DNA from: Solobacterium sp.
Lineage (GTDB): Bacteria > Bacillota_I > Bacilli_A > Erysipelotrichales > Erysipelotrichaceae
NCBI GenBank assembly: GCA_024698805.1
Contig: JAILQT010000145.1
Coordinates: 1 to 64,000, forward strand
DNA length: 64,000 nucleotides
Reading direction: 5' to 3'
The position numbers were made by a program, and so were the translations under genes. The notes below the pieces were generated by a model. That model searched no databases. It was given only the letters and a program-made list of their open reading frames with translations, and was not told the origin of the DNA. Below are positions 49,599 through 59,051 of the stretch, piece by piece; position 1 is the stretch's first letter, and the number at the start of each line of letters is the position of its first letter.

Positions 49599-50396
49599 AT
49601 GTACTTAAGGAACACCGCTTCTGCAATTTTGATCTTTGCGGTCCTGACTGCCGGCTGCACCGGGACAGTACAGCAGGAATCTTTACAGGAAAAGACTGCC
49701 GGGCCGGAACAGACGGCTGGATCCGGACAGACAGGATATACAGCCGTTACGGAGTATCCGTATTATTACCATACATTGCCGGAAGATGCCGGATACACAT
49801 CCGGCAGGATCGTGATCGGCGACAGCCGGTGCTGCCAGCTTGGTGTATATGCGGAAGAAACAGGCAGGGCTGATTTTGCGGTATTTGCCGTATGGGGCGG
49901 ACACTATTCCGAAGGGGCGATGCCGGCGATCATGACAGATGAACTGGTGTCTGAAGCGGAGGAATGTTTTCAGGCGCAGATCAGGGCGTGCGGGGAATGC
50001 GCATTATATTTATTTGCCACGATCAATGACTGTGATTTCAGCGGAAATGACAATGAAACCGCCGTTGCGGCAGCTGCGGGTGCTGCTGAAACATTCGCAT
50101 CAATGCGTTTTGAATATGAAGGCAGGGAATACCATCCTGATGTTTTTGTGATCGGCTTTGACGGTGTCAGGCACAGTGCTTCCGCAAGTGAGATCGACCG
50201 CATTGTTGAAGAATATAATGAGCAGCTCCGCATAGCGGTAAAAAACAGCGAACTGCTTAAGGAAAATGCATCGCAGTATACGACTGTACCTGAGATCACA
50301 GATAACAGAACAGAGTTCATAGAAGACGGTCTTCACTACAGTGACAGTACATTGAAAATGATCGCTGATCACATAGCGGACAGCGGGAACAGGTAA
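49599..50396 (+). CDS. lipoprotein, SGNH-hydrolase-like
   Basis: IFAVLTAGCTG lipobox; RIVIGDSRCCQLG and EDGLHYSDST blocks. Confidence 0.65.
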   Translation: MYLRNTASAILIFAVLTAGCTGTVQQESLQEKTAGPEQTAGSGQTGYTAVTEYPYYYHTLPEDAGYTSGRIVIGDSRCCQLGVYAEETGRADFAVFAVWGGHYSEGAMPAIMTDELVSEAEECFQAQIRACGECALYLFATINDCDFSGNDNETAVAAAAGAAETFASMRFEYEGREYHPDVFVIGFDGVRHSASASEIDRIVEEYNEQLRIAVKNSELLKENASQYTTVPEITDNRTEFIEDGLHYSDSTLKMIADHIADSGNR

Positions 50397-50484
50397 ACTT
50401 ACCCCGGGAGAAAAATAAAATATGGGTGAAGACCATGGGGGCAGTTCTGCAGGAATGTTCAGAAACGCCTCTGGCAGAACGAAT

Positions 50485-50513
50485 AAGACGGTATATGTGT
50501 ATCCGTCTTTTTT
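50485..50513 (+). terminator. intrinsic terminator
   Basis: AAGACGG-TATATGTGTAT-CCGTCTT TTTTT. Confidence 0.75.
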
Positions 50514-50807
50514 ATTCTGTTCCGGAATATGCATCCGAAACAGTTTTACCGGAAGGAGCGGCTGCTAAAACCAGATAACTTATCATTTCTGCCTGCAAAC
50601 AGAATCCTTGAAAATGGATAATTCTGCTGCTTGACAGTTTCCGCTGTTCAAAAGATACTGAATCCGGGTATTACATAGATTTGAATTCCTGCTCAGGCTG
50701 CTGTACAGGAATGTAAGACCTTCAATTCCGGGATCGATTGAATATGGATCTTCCCTGTCATTTATACAGTCCGGAATCAGGGATCAAACAAAAAAAAGAA
50801 TCCGTTT

Positions 50808-52577
50808 ATGAACAACAAAAACAATATACAGATGATCCGGAAGATGATGTTCCGGCTTCTGCCGGTACAGATCCTGCTGGCTGCGGCGGGTTCCGTCAAC
50901 GGCATCGTATCCAGTTATTTTGCGAGCAATTATGTCGGACTTGACGCAATGAGCGCTGTCGGTCTGTACGGACCTGTCAGTATGATGATCGGTGCTGTCA
51001 GCACCGTACTCTCCGGCGGAAGCGCGATCATCTGCGGGAGATATCTCGGTCAGAACGAACAGGGGAAACTGCAGAAGGTGTTTTCGCTGGACCTGTTCCT
51101 GACAGCCCTGACAGCGGTACTTTTTACTGCCGTTCTGCTGGCAATGGGGATGTTTGATCTGACAGGCATCTTTACACAGGATATGTCCATACGTCCGGCT
51201 TTCAACCGGTATCTTCTCGGCCAGGCGATCGGCGTGATCCCGATGATGGTCGGGAACCAGCTGCCGATGTTCCTCGCGATGGAAAATAAAGGCAGAAGGG
51301 CCCTGAATGCGAGCCTGGTCTATATCGCCGTCAACCTTGCGCTGAATATCCTGTTCGTACAGACGATGCATATGGAAGCGTTCGGACTGGCACTGGCATC
51401 TTCACTCGGCATGTGGGTCTTTATGTTTGCGGAGATCGGGCATTTCCTTTCAAAAGAGTCAAACCTGAAGATCACATTTGCGGATATCGCATGGAAAGAA
51501 TGGACAGTCGTGCTCCTGATCGGCTTCCCCGGCGCAGCGACATATATCTACCAGACATTCCGCGGGTTAGCTGTCAACCGTCTGCTGGAGATGACCGCAG
51601 GCAGTGCCGGGCTTTCGGCCTTTGCGGCAGCCAATAACCTGCTTGGCATCTTCTGGGCGATCCCTGCCGGCATGCAGGCGGTATCCAGCCTGCTCATCAG
51701 CGTCAGTATCGGTGAAGAGGACAGGGAATCCCTGACGAATGTCATGCGGGGCATGTTCCGGTATTATGTCCCCGTGATGTGCGGGGTGATCGCATGCATC
51801 ATCGCACTGGCAGTCCCCCTTACATATATCTTCTTCAAAGACCCGTCACAGGATGTATTCCGGTATATGGTATCCGGTCTCAGAATCCTGCCGCTTTGCA
51901 TGCCTCTGAGCATAATAAAAATGCACTTTACGGTCTACGGGCAGGCGGCGGACAGGAACGGTTTCGTCAATGTGCTCTCACTCCTTGACGGCCTTATCTG
52001 CGTTGCGGGATATTCCTGGCTGCTCAAAGATATCCTGGGCATGAAATCTGTATACGCTGCCAACGTGCTGAACGGTGTCACGACGACGCTGTATATCATC
52101 GCGTATGCATGGTTCCGGAAGAAACATTTGCCCCGGAATATGGAAGAGCTTATGGCGATCCCGGACAGCTTCGGCGTACCGGAGAGTGACAGGATCGATG
52201 TGGTCGTACAGACGGAGGATGACGTCGTCAGGGTCTCCGAACAGATCGAAAACTTCTGTCTTCAGAAAGGGGCGGATAAAAAACGTTCGTATTATGCCGG
52301 CCTTGCGATGGAGGAGATGGCAGGCAATGTGGTCAGCCACGGTTTTACGAAAGACAAAAAGACGCATTCCGTTGAGATGCGTGCTGTATGGAAAGAGGAT
52401 ACGGTCATCCTCAGGGTACGTGATGACTGCATACCGTTTGATCCGAAAGAACGGGCAGGGATGCTGGATGATGCGGATCCGTCCAGAAATATCGGTATCC
52501 GTATGATCTACGGCATGATGCAGGATATCCGTTACCAGTATCTTCTCGGCATGAATGTGCTCACGGTGCGGATATGA
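50808..52577 (+). CDS. MATE-type transporter fused to C-terminal HATPase_c_2 (anti-sigma/RsbW-like) domain
   Basis: 12-TM MATE-like region, then RSYYAGLAMEEMAGNVVSHGF (N-box) ... ILRVRDDCIPFDPKER...RNIGIRMIYGMMQDIRYQYLLGMNVLTVRI. Confidence 0.82.
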   Translation: MNNKNNIQMIRKMMFRLLPVQILLAAAGSVNGIVSSYFASNYVGLDAMSAVGLYGPVSMMIGAVSTVLSGGSAIICGRYLGQNEQGKLQKVFSLDLFLTALTAVLFTAVLLAMGMFDLTGIFTQDMSIRPAFNRYLLGQAIGVIPMMVGNQLPMFLAMENKGRRALNASLVYIAVNLALNILFVQTMHMEAFGLALASSLGMWVFMFAEIGHFLSKESNLKITFADIAWKEWTVVLLIGFPGAATYIYQTFRGLAVNRLLEMTAGSAGLSAFAAANNLLGIFWAIPAGMQAVSSLLISVSIGEEDRESLTNVMRGMFRYYVPVMCGVIACIIALAVPLTYIFFKDPSQDVFRYMVSGLRILPLCMPLSIIKMHFTVYGQAADRNGFVNVLSLLDGLICVAGYSWLLKDILGMKSVYAANVLNGVTTTLYIIAYAWFRKKHLPRNMEELMAIPDSFGVPESDRIDVVVQTEDDVVRVSEQIENFCLQKGADKKRSYYAGLAMEEMAGNVVSHGFTKDKKTHSVEMRAVWKEDTVILRVRDDCIPFDPKERAGMLDDADPSRNIGIRMIYGMMQDIRYQYLLGMNVLTVRI

Positions 52578-52618
52578 TCCCCCGTACCCGTTTATTGATC
52601 TCTGTTCAGAAGAAAACA

Positions 52619-52639
52619 GGGGCGCTGCGGCGCCCCTTT
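52619..52639. terminator. GC-rich terminator hairpin
   Basis: GGGGCGC-TGCG-GCGCCCC TTT. Confidence 0.65.
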
Positions 52640-52658
52640 GTGCTGAACCTTTTGCAGG

Positions 52659-53117
52659 TCAGTTATATTCCTTTTCGTATTCGGTGATCTTTCCGGTCTC
52701 GGCGTTGACTTTCGCTTCGCCCCTGTATGCCGGTGTTTTGAATTCGATCTCGTAATAACATCCGTCCTTCTTTGTCTTTTTCTTTTCGATATCGGTGATC
52801 TTTGCGCCTTTGAAGGCTTTCTTCACCTTTGCCTTCGCTTCTGCTTTTGTGAGCACGAAAGACTTCCCGCCTGCTTTTTTGATGCAGTCTTTCTCCACTT
52901 CAAGGACTTTGCCTTTGGAACTGATCGTGACTTCGTATTCGTAGTTTCCCTTTACGAATCCGACTTCACTCTTTCCGTGTTCTGTTTCTGTCTCAACGTA
53001 TGTGCTTCCTGCGGGGACGTATTTCTCTGCGATCTCTTTCGCTTCCGTATCTGTCAGTGCACTGACAGGGGTCATGAACAGCACGGCTGCTGTCAGAATG
53101 CTGAATATCTTTTTCAT
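52659..53117 (-). CDS. secreted PepSY domain protein
   Basis: MKKIFSILTAAVLFMTPVSA signal peptide; two PepSY-like segments (DTEAKEIAEKYV...; TKAEAKAKVKKAF...YEIEFKT...AKVNAETGKI). Confidence 0.8.
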   Translation of the reverse strand: MKKIFSILTAAVLFMTPVSALTDTEAKEIAEKYVPAGSTYVETETEHGKSEVGFVKGNYEYEVTISSKGKVLEVEKDCIKKAGGKSFVLTKAEAKAKVKKAFKGAKITDIEKKKTKKDGCYYEIEFKTPAYRGEAKVNAETGKITEYEKEYN

Positions 53118-53174
53118 TGTTTTTCTCCCTTCTGCCATAACAATGCATGAGGGAGGCATTTTATTGCATTGTTC

Positions 53175-53205
53175 AGAAAAAAAGGATATGCGCAGTGCAT
53201 ATCCT
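53175..53205 (-). terminator. intrinsic terminator
   Basis: AGGATATGC-GCAGT-GCATATCCT with T7 on the minus strand. Confidence 0.75.
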
Positions 53206-53207
53206 CA

Positions 53208-53966
53208 TTAACATACGAAATTGAGATAGTAGGGGAACTGCTTTTCCCACCACGGCCAGTCATGCGCGACATCCGGTCCCCAGAAGTCGACCCATGCAGG
53301 GATGTTCTTGTAATCGAACAGTTCCTTCATGCGGGCGGAATCTTCCTGCATCGGGTGTTCCCATGCACCTCTGCCGCAGCAGATGATGATGTCCCTGTGA
53401 CGGTACATCTCTACATACGGATGGTCATAGGCCATGCCCTCGATGTAATCGACGGGGGAGTTCGCATAGACGAGGTCATCCATGTAGTCCGGGAAGAACA
53501 GTCTTGCGTTATACGCACCGGAAAGGGCGATGCAGCCGGAGAAGATATCCGGCCTTCTCAGCAGGAAATTGACCGCGTGCGAAGCGCCCATGGAACATCC
53601 CATCGTCAGGATGCCGTTTGCGTAGTAGCCGTTGCCTTCCGCGTTGATATCGAAGATCCTGGGGCACAGTTCGCCGACGATATAGTTGTAATATCTTTCC
53701 TGCTGGATGATCCTGTCACGGTTGTCCCAGTCATCGACCCTGGACCAGGAATTGATATCGTTGGAATCACAGGTGAAGATCTGCAGCCTGCCGGAATCGA
53801 TATACGGGGCAGCGAGGTCTGTCATCTTCCTGTCTTCAAACTCATAGAACGTTCCGTTCTGGCAAGGGAATACGAGCATCGGCCTGCCGCTGTGCCCGTA
53901 TACCTTGAATTCCATATCCCTGTTGAGATTCTGGCTGTATTCCTTAAAATATCTGATCTCCATCAT
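53208..53966 (-). CDS. putative esterase (alpha/beta hydrolase, Esterase_D-like)
   Basis: MMEIRYFKEYSQNLNRDMEFKVYGHSGRPMLVFPCQNG; nucleophile elbow MGCSMGASHA; cytosolic. Confidence 0.8.
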   Translation of the reverse strand: MMEIRYFKEYSQNLNRDMEFKVYGHSGRPMLVFPCQNGTFYEFEDRKMTDLAAPYIDSGRLQIFTCDSNDINSWSRVDDWDNRDRIIQQERYYNYIVGELCPRIFDINAEGNGYYANGILTMGCSMGASHAVNFLLRRPDIFSGCIALSGAYNARLFFPDYMDDLVYANSPVDYIEGMAYDHPYVEMYRHRDIIICCGRGAWEHPMQEDSARMKELFDYKNIPAWVDFWGPDVAHDWPWWEKQFPYYLNFVC

Positions 53967-55162
53967 TCACCGGCTTTCTCATAAACAAAGTTACTGAATT
54001 CTTTGACCTCTTCGACCGTTTCGAATCTTGCAAGGTAGAATTCATTGCCCATGGCTTCGCCGAGAAGCTCCGGCATGCGGTCATGGACCATGATGTGGCT
54101 GCCGTATTTTTCATAGACAGCTGCAGGGTCGTTCTTATAGGTAAACTTGTCGCGTTTGCCGCAGTATACCGCATGATACGGCCTGTCGGTCTCATACCTG
54201 CCTTCGTTGAACATCGCCATATTGGCATAGATCTGGAAGACATTGATATCGTTCGCGAAATTCATCATATCCGGCGTATAGCCCCCGGGAGGCCTCATGT
54301 TAACTTCAAGGCCTACCAGTCCGCCCTTCTTGCCGAGGCCGGGCTTGTCTTCCGTCAGACGGAAGTATTCCGTATGGAAGAATCTTCCGCGGATGTTGAA
54401 GGAATGGATGACATCGCTTCCCATCTTATCGAGGTCTTCGGGGATCACCCTCTCCGACCAGTAGAAGCACTCGTCCTTGGAATTGACGATATCCATGACG
54501 GGCTCGGGGAACGTATGGCTCGTCTTGAAGATGATGTTGTTGTCCTGATCGGCGATGCCGTCAAAGGATACGATATAGCCGGGGACGAATTCCTCCATGA
54601 TGTACTGCGTGCCGAGATCCTGTTTGTAGAAATCCTCAAGGCCTGCATCATCCTTGATCTTCCATGTGGCATTGGCACCGACGCCGTTGTCCGGCTTGAC
54701 GATCACGGGGTAGCCGACTTCAGCAATGAATTTCTTTCCTTCTTCAAGCGTTGTCGTCAGATGGTATCTCGCAACAGGCACATTGACTTTTTCATAATAT
54801 GCCTTCATGTTGGACTTGAACTTGTAGCGCTGTACATCCTCGGACTTGTCGCCGGAAGTGATATTGAAATCCGTACGCAGTCTGGCATCCTGCTCCAGCC
54901 AGAACTCGTTGTTGGATTCCAGCCAGTCGATCTTTCCGTGCTTGTGCGCGAACCATGCGACTGCACGGTAGACTTCGTCATAATCCTGCAGGGATCTGAC
55001 CTGATAATATTCGGAGCATGCATCTTTCATTTCCTGTGACAGCGAGTCCCAGCTGTCTTCGCCGATGCACAGGGATGTGCCGCCGATCTCTTTCCAGGCT
55101 TTCGGAAACTGGTAGTAAGTTTTCGGGAAAGTAGGTGAAATGAATACAAAGTTCTTACTCAT
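53963..55162 (-). CDS. ATP-grasp domain protein (carboxylate-amine/thiol ligase superfamily)
   Basis: YPVIVKPDNGVGANATWKI, YIMEEFVPGYIVSFDGIADQDN, GLVGLEVNMRPPGGYTPDMMNFAND; ATGA overlap with the esterase gene. Confidence 0.82.
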   Translation of the reverse strand: MSKNFVFISPTFPKTYYQFPKAWKEIGGTSLCIGEDSWDSLSQEMKDACSEYYQVRSLQDYDEVYRAVAWFAHKHGKIDWLESNNEFWLEQDARLRTDFNITSGDKSEDVQRYKFKSNMKAYYEKVNVPVARYHLTTTLEEGKKFIAEVGYPVIVKPDNGVGANATWKIKDDAGLEDFYKQDLGTQYIMEEFVPGYIVSFDGIADQDNNIIFKTSHTFPEPVMDIVNSKDECFYWSERVIPEDLDKMGSDVIHSFNIRGRFFHTEYFRLTEDKPGLGKKGGLVGLEVNMRPPGGYTPDMMNFANDINVFQIYANMAMFNEGRYETDRPYHAVYCGKRDKFTYKNDPAAVYEKYGSHIMVHDRMPELLGEAMGNEFYLARFETVEEVKEFSNFVYEKAGE

Positions 55163-55281
55163 ATATTTGTCCTCTTTTTCGGTATGATTGTATCATAAAA
55201 TATACCTGTATCCTTGTATATAGATCAATGTATGCAATTTATTTCTGAAAATTCAGGGAATCATTTTCATCAGGAGGGCAT

Positions 55282-55581
55282 ATGACAGAACTGGAATTAT
55301 ACAGGCAGTGGATCGATGAAGTCGATGCGCAGCTGGCAGAACTGTTTGAAAAAAGATTTGCGATCGTAAAAAACGTGATCGCATACAAAACGGCAAATAA
55401 CATACCGGTGCAGGACACGGGAAGGGAAGCCGTGATCATCGAAAAAAATACAGACCGCATCACGAACAGTGAACTGCGTCCGTATTTCAAAAAGTGGTAT
55501 GAGGAGATGATCGCATTATCCAGGGAATACCAGGAGGATATCCGGAAAGAAAAGGAGAGAAAAGGGAATGATGAACAGTAA
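55282..55581 (+). CDS. chorismate mutase (AroQ type II fold)
   Basis: ELELYRQWIDEVDAQLAELFEKRFAIVKNVIAYKTANNIPVQDTGREAVIIEK. Confidence 0.85.
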   Translation: MTELELYRQWIDEVDAQLAELFEKRFAIVKNVIAYKTANNIPVQDTGREAVIIEKNTDRITNSELRPYFKKWYEEMIALSREYQEDIRKEKERKGNDEQ

Positions 55582-56584
55582 CAGGCCCCTGATCGTGATC
55601 CCGATGGGGGATCCGGCAGGCATCGGGCCGGAGATAACCGTAAAGGCATTATCGAAAAAAGAGATCTGCGGGATCAGCCGCAGTGTCGTGACAGGTGACC
55701 TGGGTATCCTGGAAAAGGCTGCAGATATCTGCGGCATCGATACAAAGTTCCATGTCATTGGAGATCCGGCAGAAGGGATCTATGAAGAAGGCACGATCGA
55801 TGTCATCGATCTGCATAATATCGACCCGGGACAGTTCTGCTACGGCAAAGTGTCGGCGATGTGCGGCAGGGCAGCGTATGAGTATATCGAAAAAGCGATC
55901 GAACTGGCAATGGCAGGGAAAGCCGATGCCGTTGCGACGACCACCATCAACAAAGAATCGCTGCGTGCTGCAGATGTCCCGTATATCGGGCATACGGAGA
56001 TCTTCGGCGCCCTGACCGGCACGGAGGAACCGCTGACGATGTTCGAGCTTGAGGATATGCGGATCCTTTTCCTGAGCCGGCACATGTCCCTTCGGAAAGC
56101 CTGTGACTATGTCACAAAAGAGCATATTATCTCCTGCGTCCGCAAGGGATACCGCGCCCTGCAGCAGCTCGGCATCGAAGATCCGCGCATCGGCGTTGCC
56201 GGACTCAACCCGCACTGCGGTGAGCACGGCCTGTTCGGCGATGAGGAAGTCAGGGAGATCATTCCGGCTGTAGAGGAACTGCAGGAGGAAGGATACAGGG
56301 TCTATGGGCCCGTCGGTGCGGATTCCGTTTTCTGGCAGGCAAGGAACGGGCGTTATGACTGCGTCCTGTCGCTTTATCATGACCAGGGCCATATCGCATC
56401 CAAGACGGTCGATTTCAACAGGACGATCTCCATCACCTGCGGGATGCCGATCCTGCGCACTTCCGTCGATCACGGCACGGCGTTCGATATTGCCGGGAAA
56501 GGGATCGCTGACGAGATCTCCCTGTGCGAGGCTGTCCGCAAAGCCGTGCGCTATGCGCCGGCATTCCGGCGTTCCCGGGACTGA
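55568..56584 (+). CDS. pdxA: PdxA family dehydrogenase (4-hydroxythreonine-4-phosphate dehydrogenase / PdxA2-like)
   Basis: IPMGDPAGIGPEITVKAL; VAGLNPHCGEHGLFGDEE; YHDQGHIASK; TSVDHGTAFDIAGKG. Confidence 0.88.
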   Translation: MMNSNRPLIVIPMGDPAGIGPEITVKALSKKEICGISRSVVTGDLGILEKAADICGIDTKFHVIGDPAEGIYEEGTIDVIDLHNIDPGQFCYGKVSAMCGRAAYEYIEKAIELAMAGKADAVATTTINKESLRAADVPYIGHTEIFGALTGTEEPLTMFELEDMRILFLSRHMSLRKACDYVTKEHIISCVRKGYRALQQLGIEDPRIGVAGLNPHCGEHGLFGDEEVREIIPAVEELQEEGYRVYGPVGADSVFWQARNGRYDCVLSLYHDQGHIASKTVDFNRTISITCGMPILRTSVDHGTAFDIAGKGIADEISLCEAVRKAVRYAPAFRRSRD

Positions 56585-56604
56585 CAGCACTTTGTGAACA
56601 AAGG

Positions 56605-56637
56605 AAAATCCGAGTCTTCCGACCCGGATTTTTTTAC
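56605..56637. terminator. intrinsic terminator between convergent operons
   Basis: AAAATCCG...CGGATTTTTTT. Confidence 0.75.
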
Positions 56638-56906
56638 AGGTTTCTGCAGTCTTCGATCCTTCGTTTGATGCCGTTCAGAACGACATATCCCTGCTGGGGC
56701 TCTTCATGGACGACATATCTTCTTTCGCTGTAGTCATGCTGATGACCGTATTTGGTCTCGCAGGTAAAGTCATCTTCACGCGGGACTGCATGGCCGTCCG
56801 AAGAATAGGTAACGTGCTTTCTGCGCATTACGGATGACAGGATCGACGCAGCCGCGATGATCACGATCCAGACAGCGATGATAATGAAAGGAAACATGAC
56901 GCGCAT
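56634..56906 (-). CDS. small single-TM protein, last gene of SPFH operon
   Basis: MRVMFPFIIIAVWIVIIAAASILSSV; 1-nt overlap (TAATG) with the upstream SPFH gene. Confidence 0.65.
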   Translation of the reverse strand: MRVMFPFIIIAVWIVIIAAASILSSVMRRKHVTYSSDGHAVPREDDFTCETKYGHQHDYSERRYVVHEEPQQGYVVLNGIKRRIEDCRNL

Positions 56907-57832
56907 TATTCTTTGACCGCTTCTTTGATCCCTTCAGCCAGGCCTGCGATACCCTGGATCTCGGAAGGGATGATGATCTTGGTAGCCTGTCCGTTGGCAG
57001 CTGCCTGGAAGGCTTCCAGACTCTTGAGTTTGATGACGGACTCACTGGGATCCGCTTCCTTGATGGCTCTGAGACCTTCGGCTGTAGCCTGGTGGATCTG
57101 ACGGATCGCTTCGGCGCGGCCTTCCGCTTCACGGATCTCTTTTTCTTTCTGCGCTTCCGCAGCGAGGATCGTTGCGCGCTTGGAAGCTTCCGCTTCGAGG
57201 ACGGCAGATTCCTTGCGTCCTTCCGCAGTAAGGATCATTGCCTGTTTTTCGCCTTCGGCTGTCAGGATGGCAGCTCTCTTTTCACGTTCAGCCTTCATCT
57301 GTTTTTCCATGGATTCACGGATCGCTGCAGGCGGCTGGATATTCTTCAGTTCGACACGCGTTACCTTGATGCCCCACGGATCGGTCGCGTAATCGATCGT
57401 CTGCAGCATCTGGGAGTTGATCTGCTCGCGGGATGTCAGCGTAGCGTCGAGCTCGAGGTCACCGATGATGTTTCGCAGCGTTGTGGCAGTCAGGTTCTCC
57501 ATGGCCATGATCGGATTCTCAACGCCGTATGCGTAGAGTTTCGGATCTGTGATCTTGAAGTAGACGACAGAGTCGATCTGCATCGTGACGTTATCCTTTG
57601 TGATGACCGGCTGCGGCGCGAAGTCCGCGACCTGTTCCTTCAGAAGCGCCCGGCGTGAGATCCTGTCGATGATCGGCAGCTTGAAATGGATGCCTGCGTT
57701 CCAGGTGCATCTGTATTTGCCGAAACGCTCGATAACGAATGCGCTTTCCTGCGGTACGACCTTCAGGCAGGAGAAGACAATAATTCCTGCGAGCACCAGG
57801 ACAACAGCTAATGTAATAACGAATTTGATCAT
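56906..57832 (-). CDS. SPFH/stomatin-like (QmcA-type) membrane protein
   Basis: CLKVVPQESAFVIERFGKYRCTWNAGIHFKLPIIDRISRRALLKEQVADFAPQPVITKDNV; AEGRAEAIRQIHQATAEGL. Confidence 0.9.
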   Translation of the reverse strand: MIKFVITLAVVLVLAGIIVFSCLKVVPQESAFVIERFGKYRCTWNAGIHFKLPIIDRISRRALLKEQVADFAPQPVITKDNVTMQIDSVVYFKITDPKLYAYGVENPIMAMENLTATTLRNIIGDLELDATLTSREQINSQMLQTIDYATDPWGIKVTRVELKNIQPPAAIRESMEKQMKAEREKRAAILTAEGEKQAMILTAEGRKESAVLEAEASKRATILAAEAQKEKEIREAEGRAEAIRQIHQATAEGLRAIKEADPSESVIKLKSLEAFQAAANGQATKIIIPSEIQGIAGLAEGIKEAVKE

Positions 57833-58029
57833 GCAATATCCTCCTGTTCATCTTCGTTTTGCACGGATTTGGGAATGTATCTGCCGCTCTTTTTATGTGC
57901 TTTCACACATTCTGTCAGCAGATATTCGATTTGTCCGTTGACAGAGCGGAAATCAGCCTCTGCCCATGCGGCCAGTTCCTTATAAAGCGAATCACTCAGT
58001 CTTAACGGGATCTGTTTTTTCGCGGGCAT
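57829..58029 (-). CDS. Arc-like ribbon-helix-helix DNA-binding protein (66 aa)
   Basis: KKQIPLRLSDSLYKELAAWAEADFRSVNGQIEYLLTECVKAHKK (RHH/Arc fold); overlaps both flanking SPFH genes. Confidence 0.82.
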   Translation of the reverse strand: MPAKKQIPLRLSDSLYKELAAWAEADFRSVNGQIEYLLTECVKAHKKSGRYIPKSVQNEDEQEDIA

Positions 58030-59033
58030 TAATACAATGTTCCGCTGTTGACGACGGGCTGGGCATCATGGTTGCCGCAAAGAACGACCAGCAGGTTGGA
58101 GACCATTGCGGCTTTTCTCTCGTCGTCTAATTCTACTGTATTCTTTTCCTGCAGACGGTCAAGTGCCATCTCCACCATACCTACAGCACCGTCAACGATC
58201 ATCTTTCTCGCGTCGATGATCGCGCTTGCCTGCTGTCTCTGCAGCATGACGGCAGCGATCTCAGGCGCATATGCAAGGTATGTGATCTTCGCAGCCAGGA
58301 TCTCGATGCCGGCTTCGTCGACGTGTTTCTGGATCTCTTCACGGATGCGTTCCGCAACGATCACGGAAGAACCGCGCAGGCTTCCGTCATCTGCGACGCC
58401 GTCGCCTGTCGTATCGATATTCGGGGCGACATCATACGGATAGAGTCGGACGATATCACGCAGCGCCGTATCGCACATCAGCGACAGGTATTCCTTGTAG
58501 TTATCCACATTGAATACGGCTTTTGCGGTATCCACGACATGCCATGTGACAGCGATGCCGATCTCGACGGGATTGCCGAGCACATCGTTGATCTTCTGCC
58601 TGTTGTTGTTCAGTGTCATGACCTTCAGGGAGATCTTCTTGGAACCGGATGTTTCCACAGCCTGCGTACCGTTGACAGTACCTGTGAGCAGGTTTACGGA
58701 TGTCTTGACGTCACCGCTCTGAGAGAGCTGTGTTTTCGCGGCGGGGTTGACGGCTGTGCAGAAGGGGTTGACGAAGTAGAAACCGTCACCCTTCAGTGTG
58801 CCGGCATATTTGCCGAACAGTGTCAGTACAAGCGCCTCCTGCGGCTTCAGGACCTTCAGTCCCAGGAACAGGATCCATCCGAATGCGAACCAGAGGACGC
58901 TGGCAGCGAGAAGGATGAAACTGCCTGTGCTTGCCCCGGCGATAAATCCGGCGATTGCGAGGATATATAATGCGATCAGTCCGATCAGGACCGGCATTCC
59001 TGCGGCTTTTCCGCCTAATACTCTTTCTTTCAT
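58029..59033 (-). CDS. SPFH/Band 7 domain protein
   Basis: VLKPQEALVLTLFGKYAGTLKGDGFYFVNPF; ILAAKITYLAYAPEIAAVMLQRQQASAIIDARKMIVDGAVGMVEMAL. Confidence 0.88.
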   Translation of the reverse strand: MKERVLGGKAAGMPVLIGLIALYILAIAGFIAGASTGSFILLAASVLWFAFGWILFLGLKVLKPQEALVLTLFGKYAGTLKGDGFYFVNPFCTAVNPAAKTQLSQSGDVKTSVNLLTGTVNGTQAVETSGSKKISLKVMTLNNNRQKINDVLGNPVEIGIAVTWHVVDTAKAVFNVDNYKEYLSLMCDTALRDIVRLYPYDVAPNIDTTGDGVADDGSLRGSSVIVAERIREEIQKHVDEAGIEILAAKITYLAYAPEIAAVMLQRQQASAIIDARKMIVDGAVGMVEMALDRLQEKNTVELDDERKAAMVSNLLVVLCGNHDAQPVVNSGTLY

Positions 59034-59051
59034 ACGTTAAATCACCTCCTG

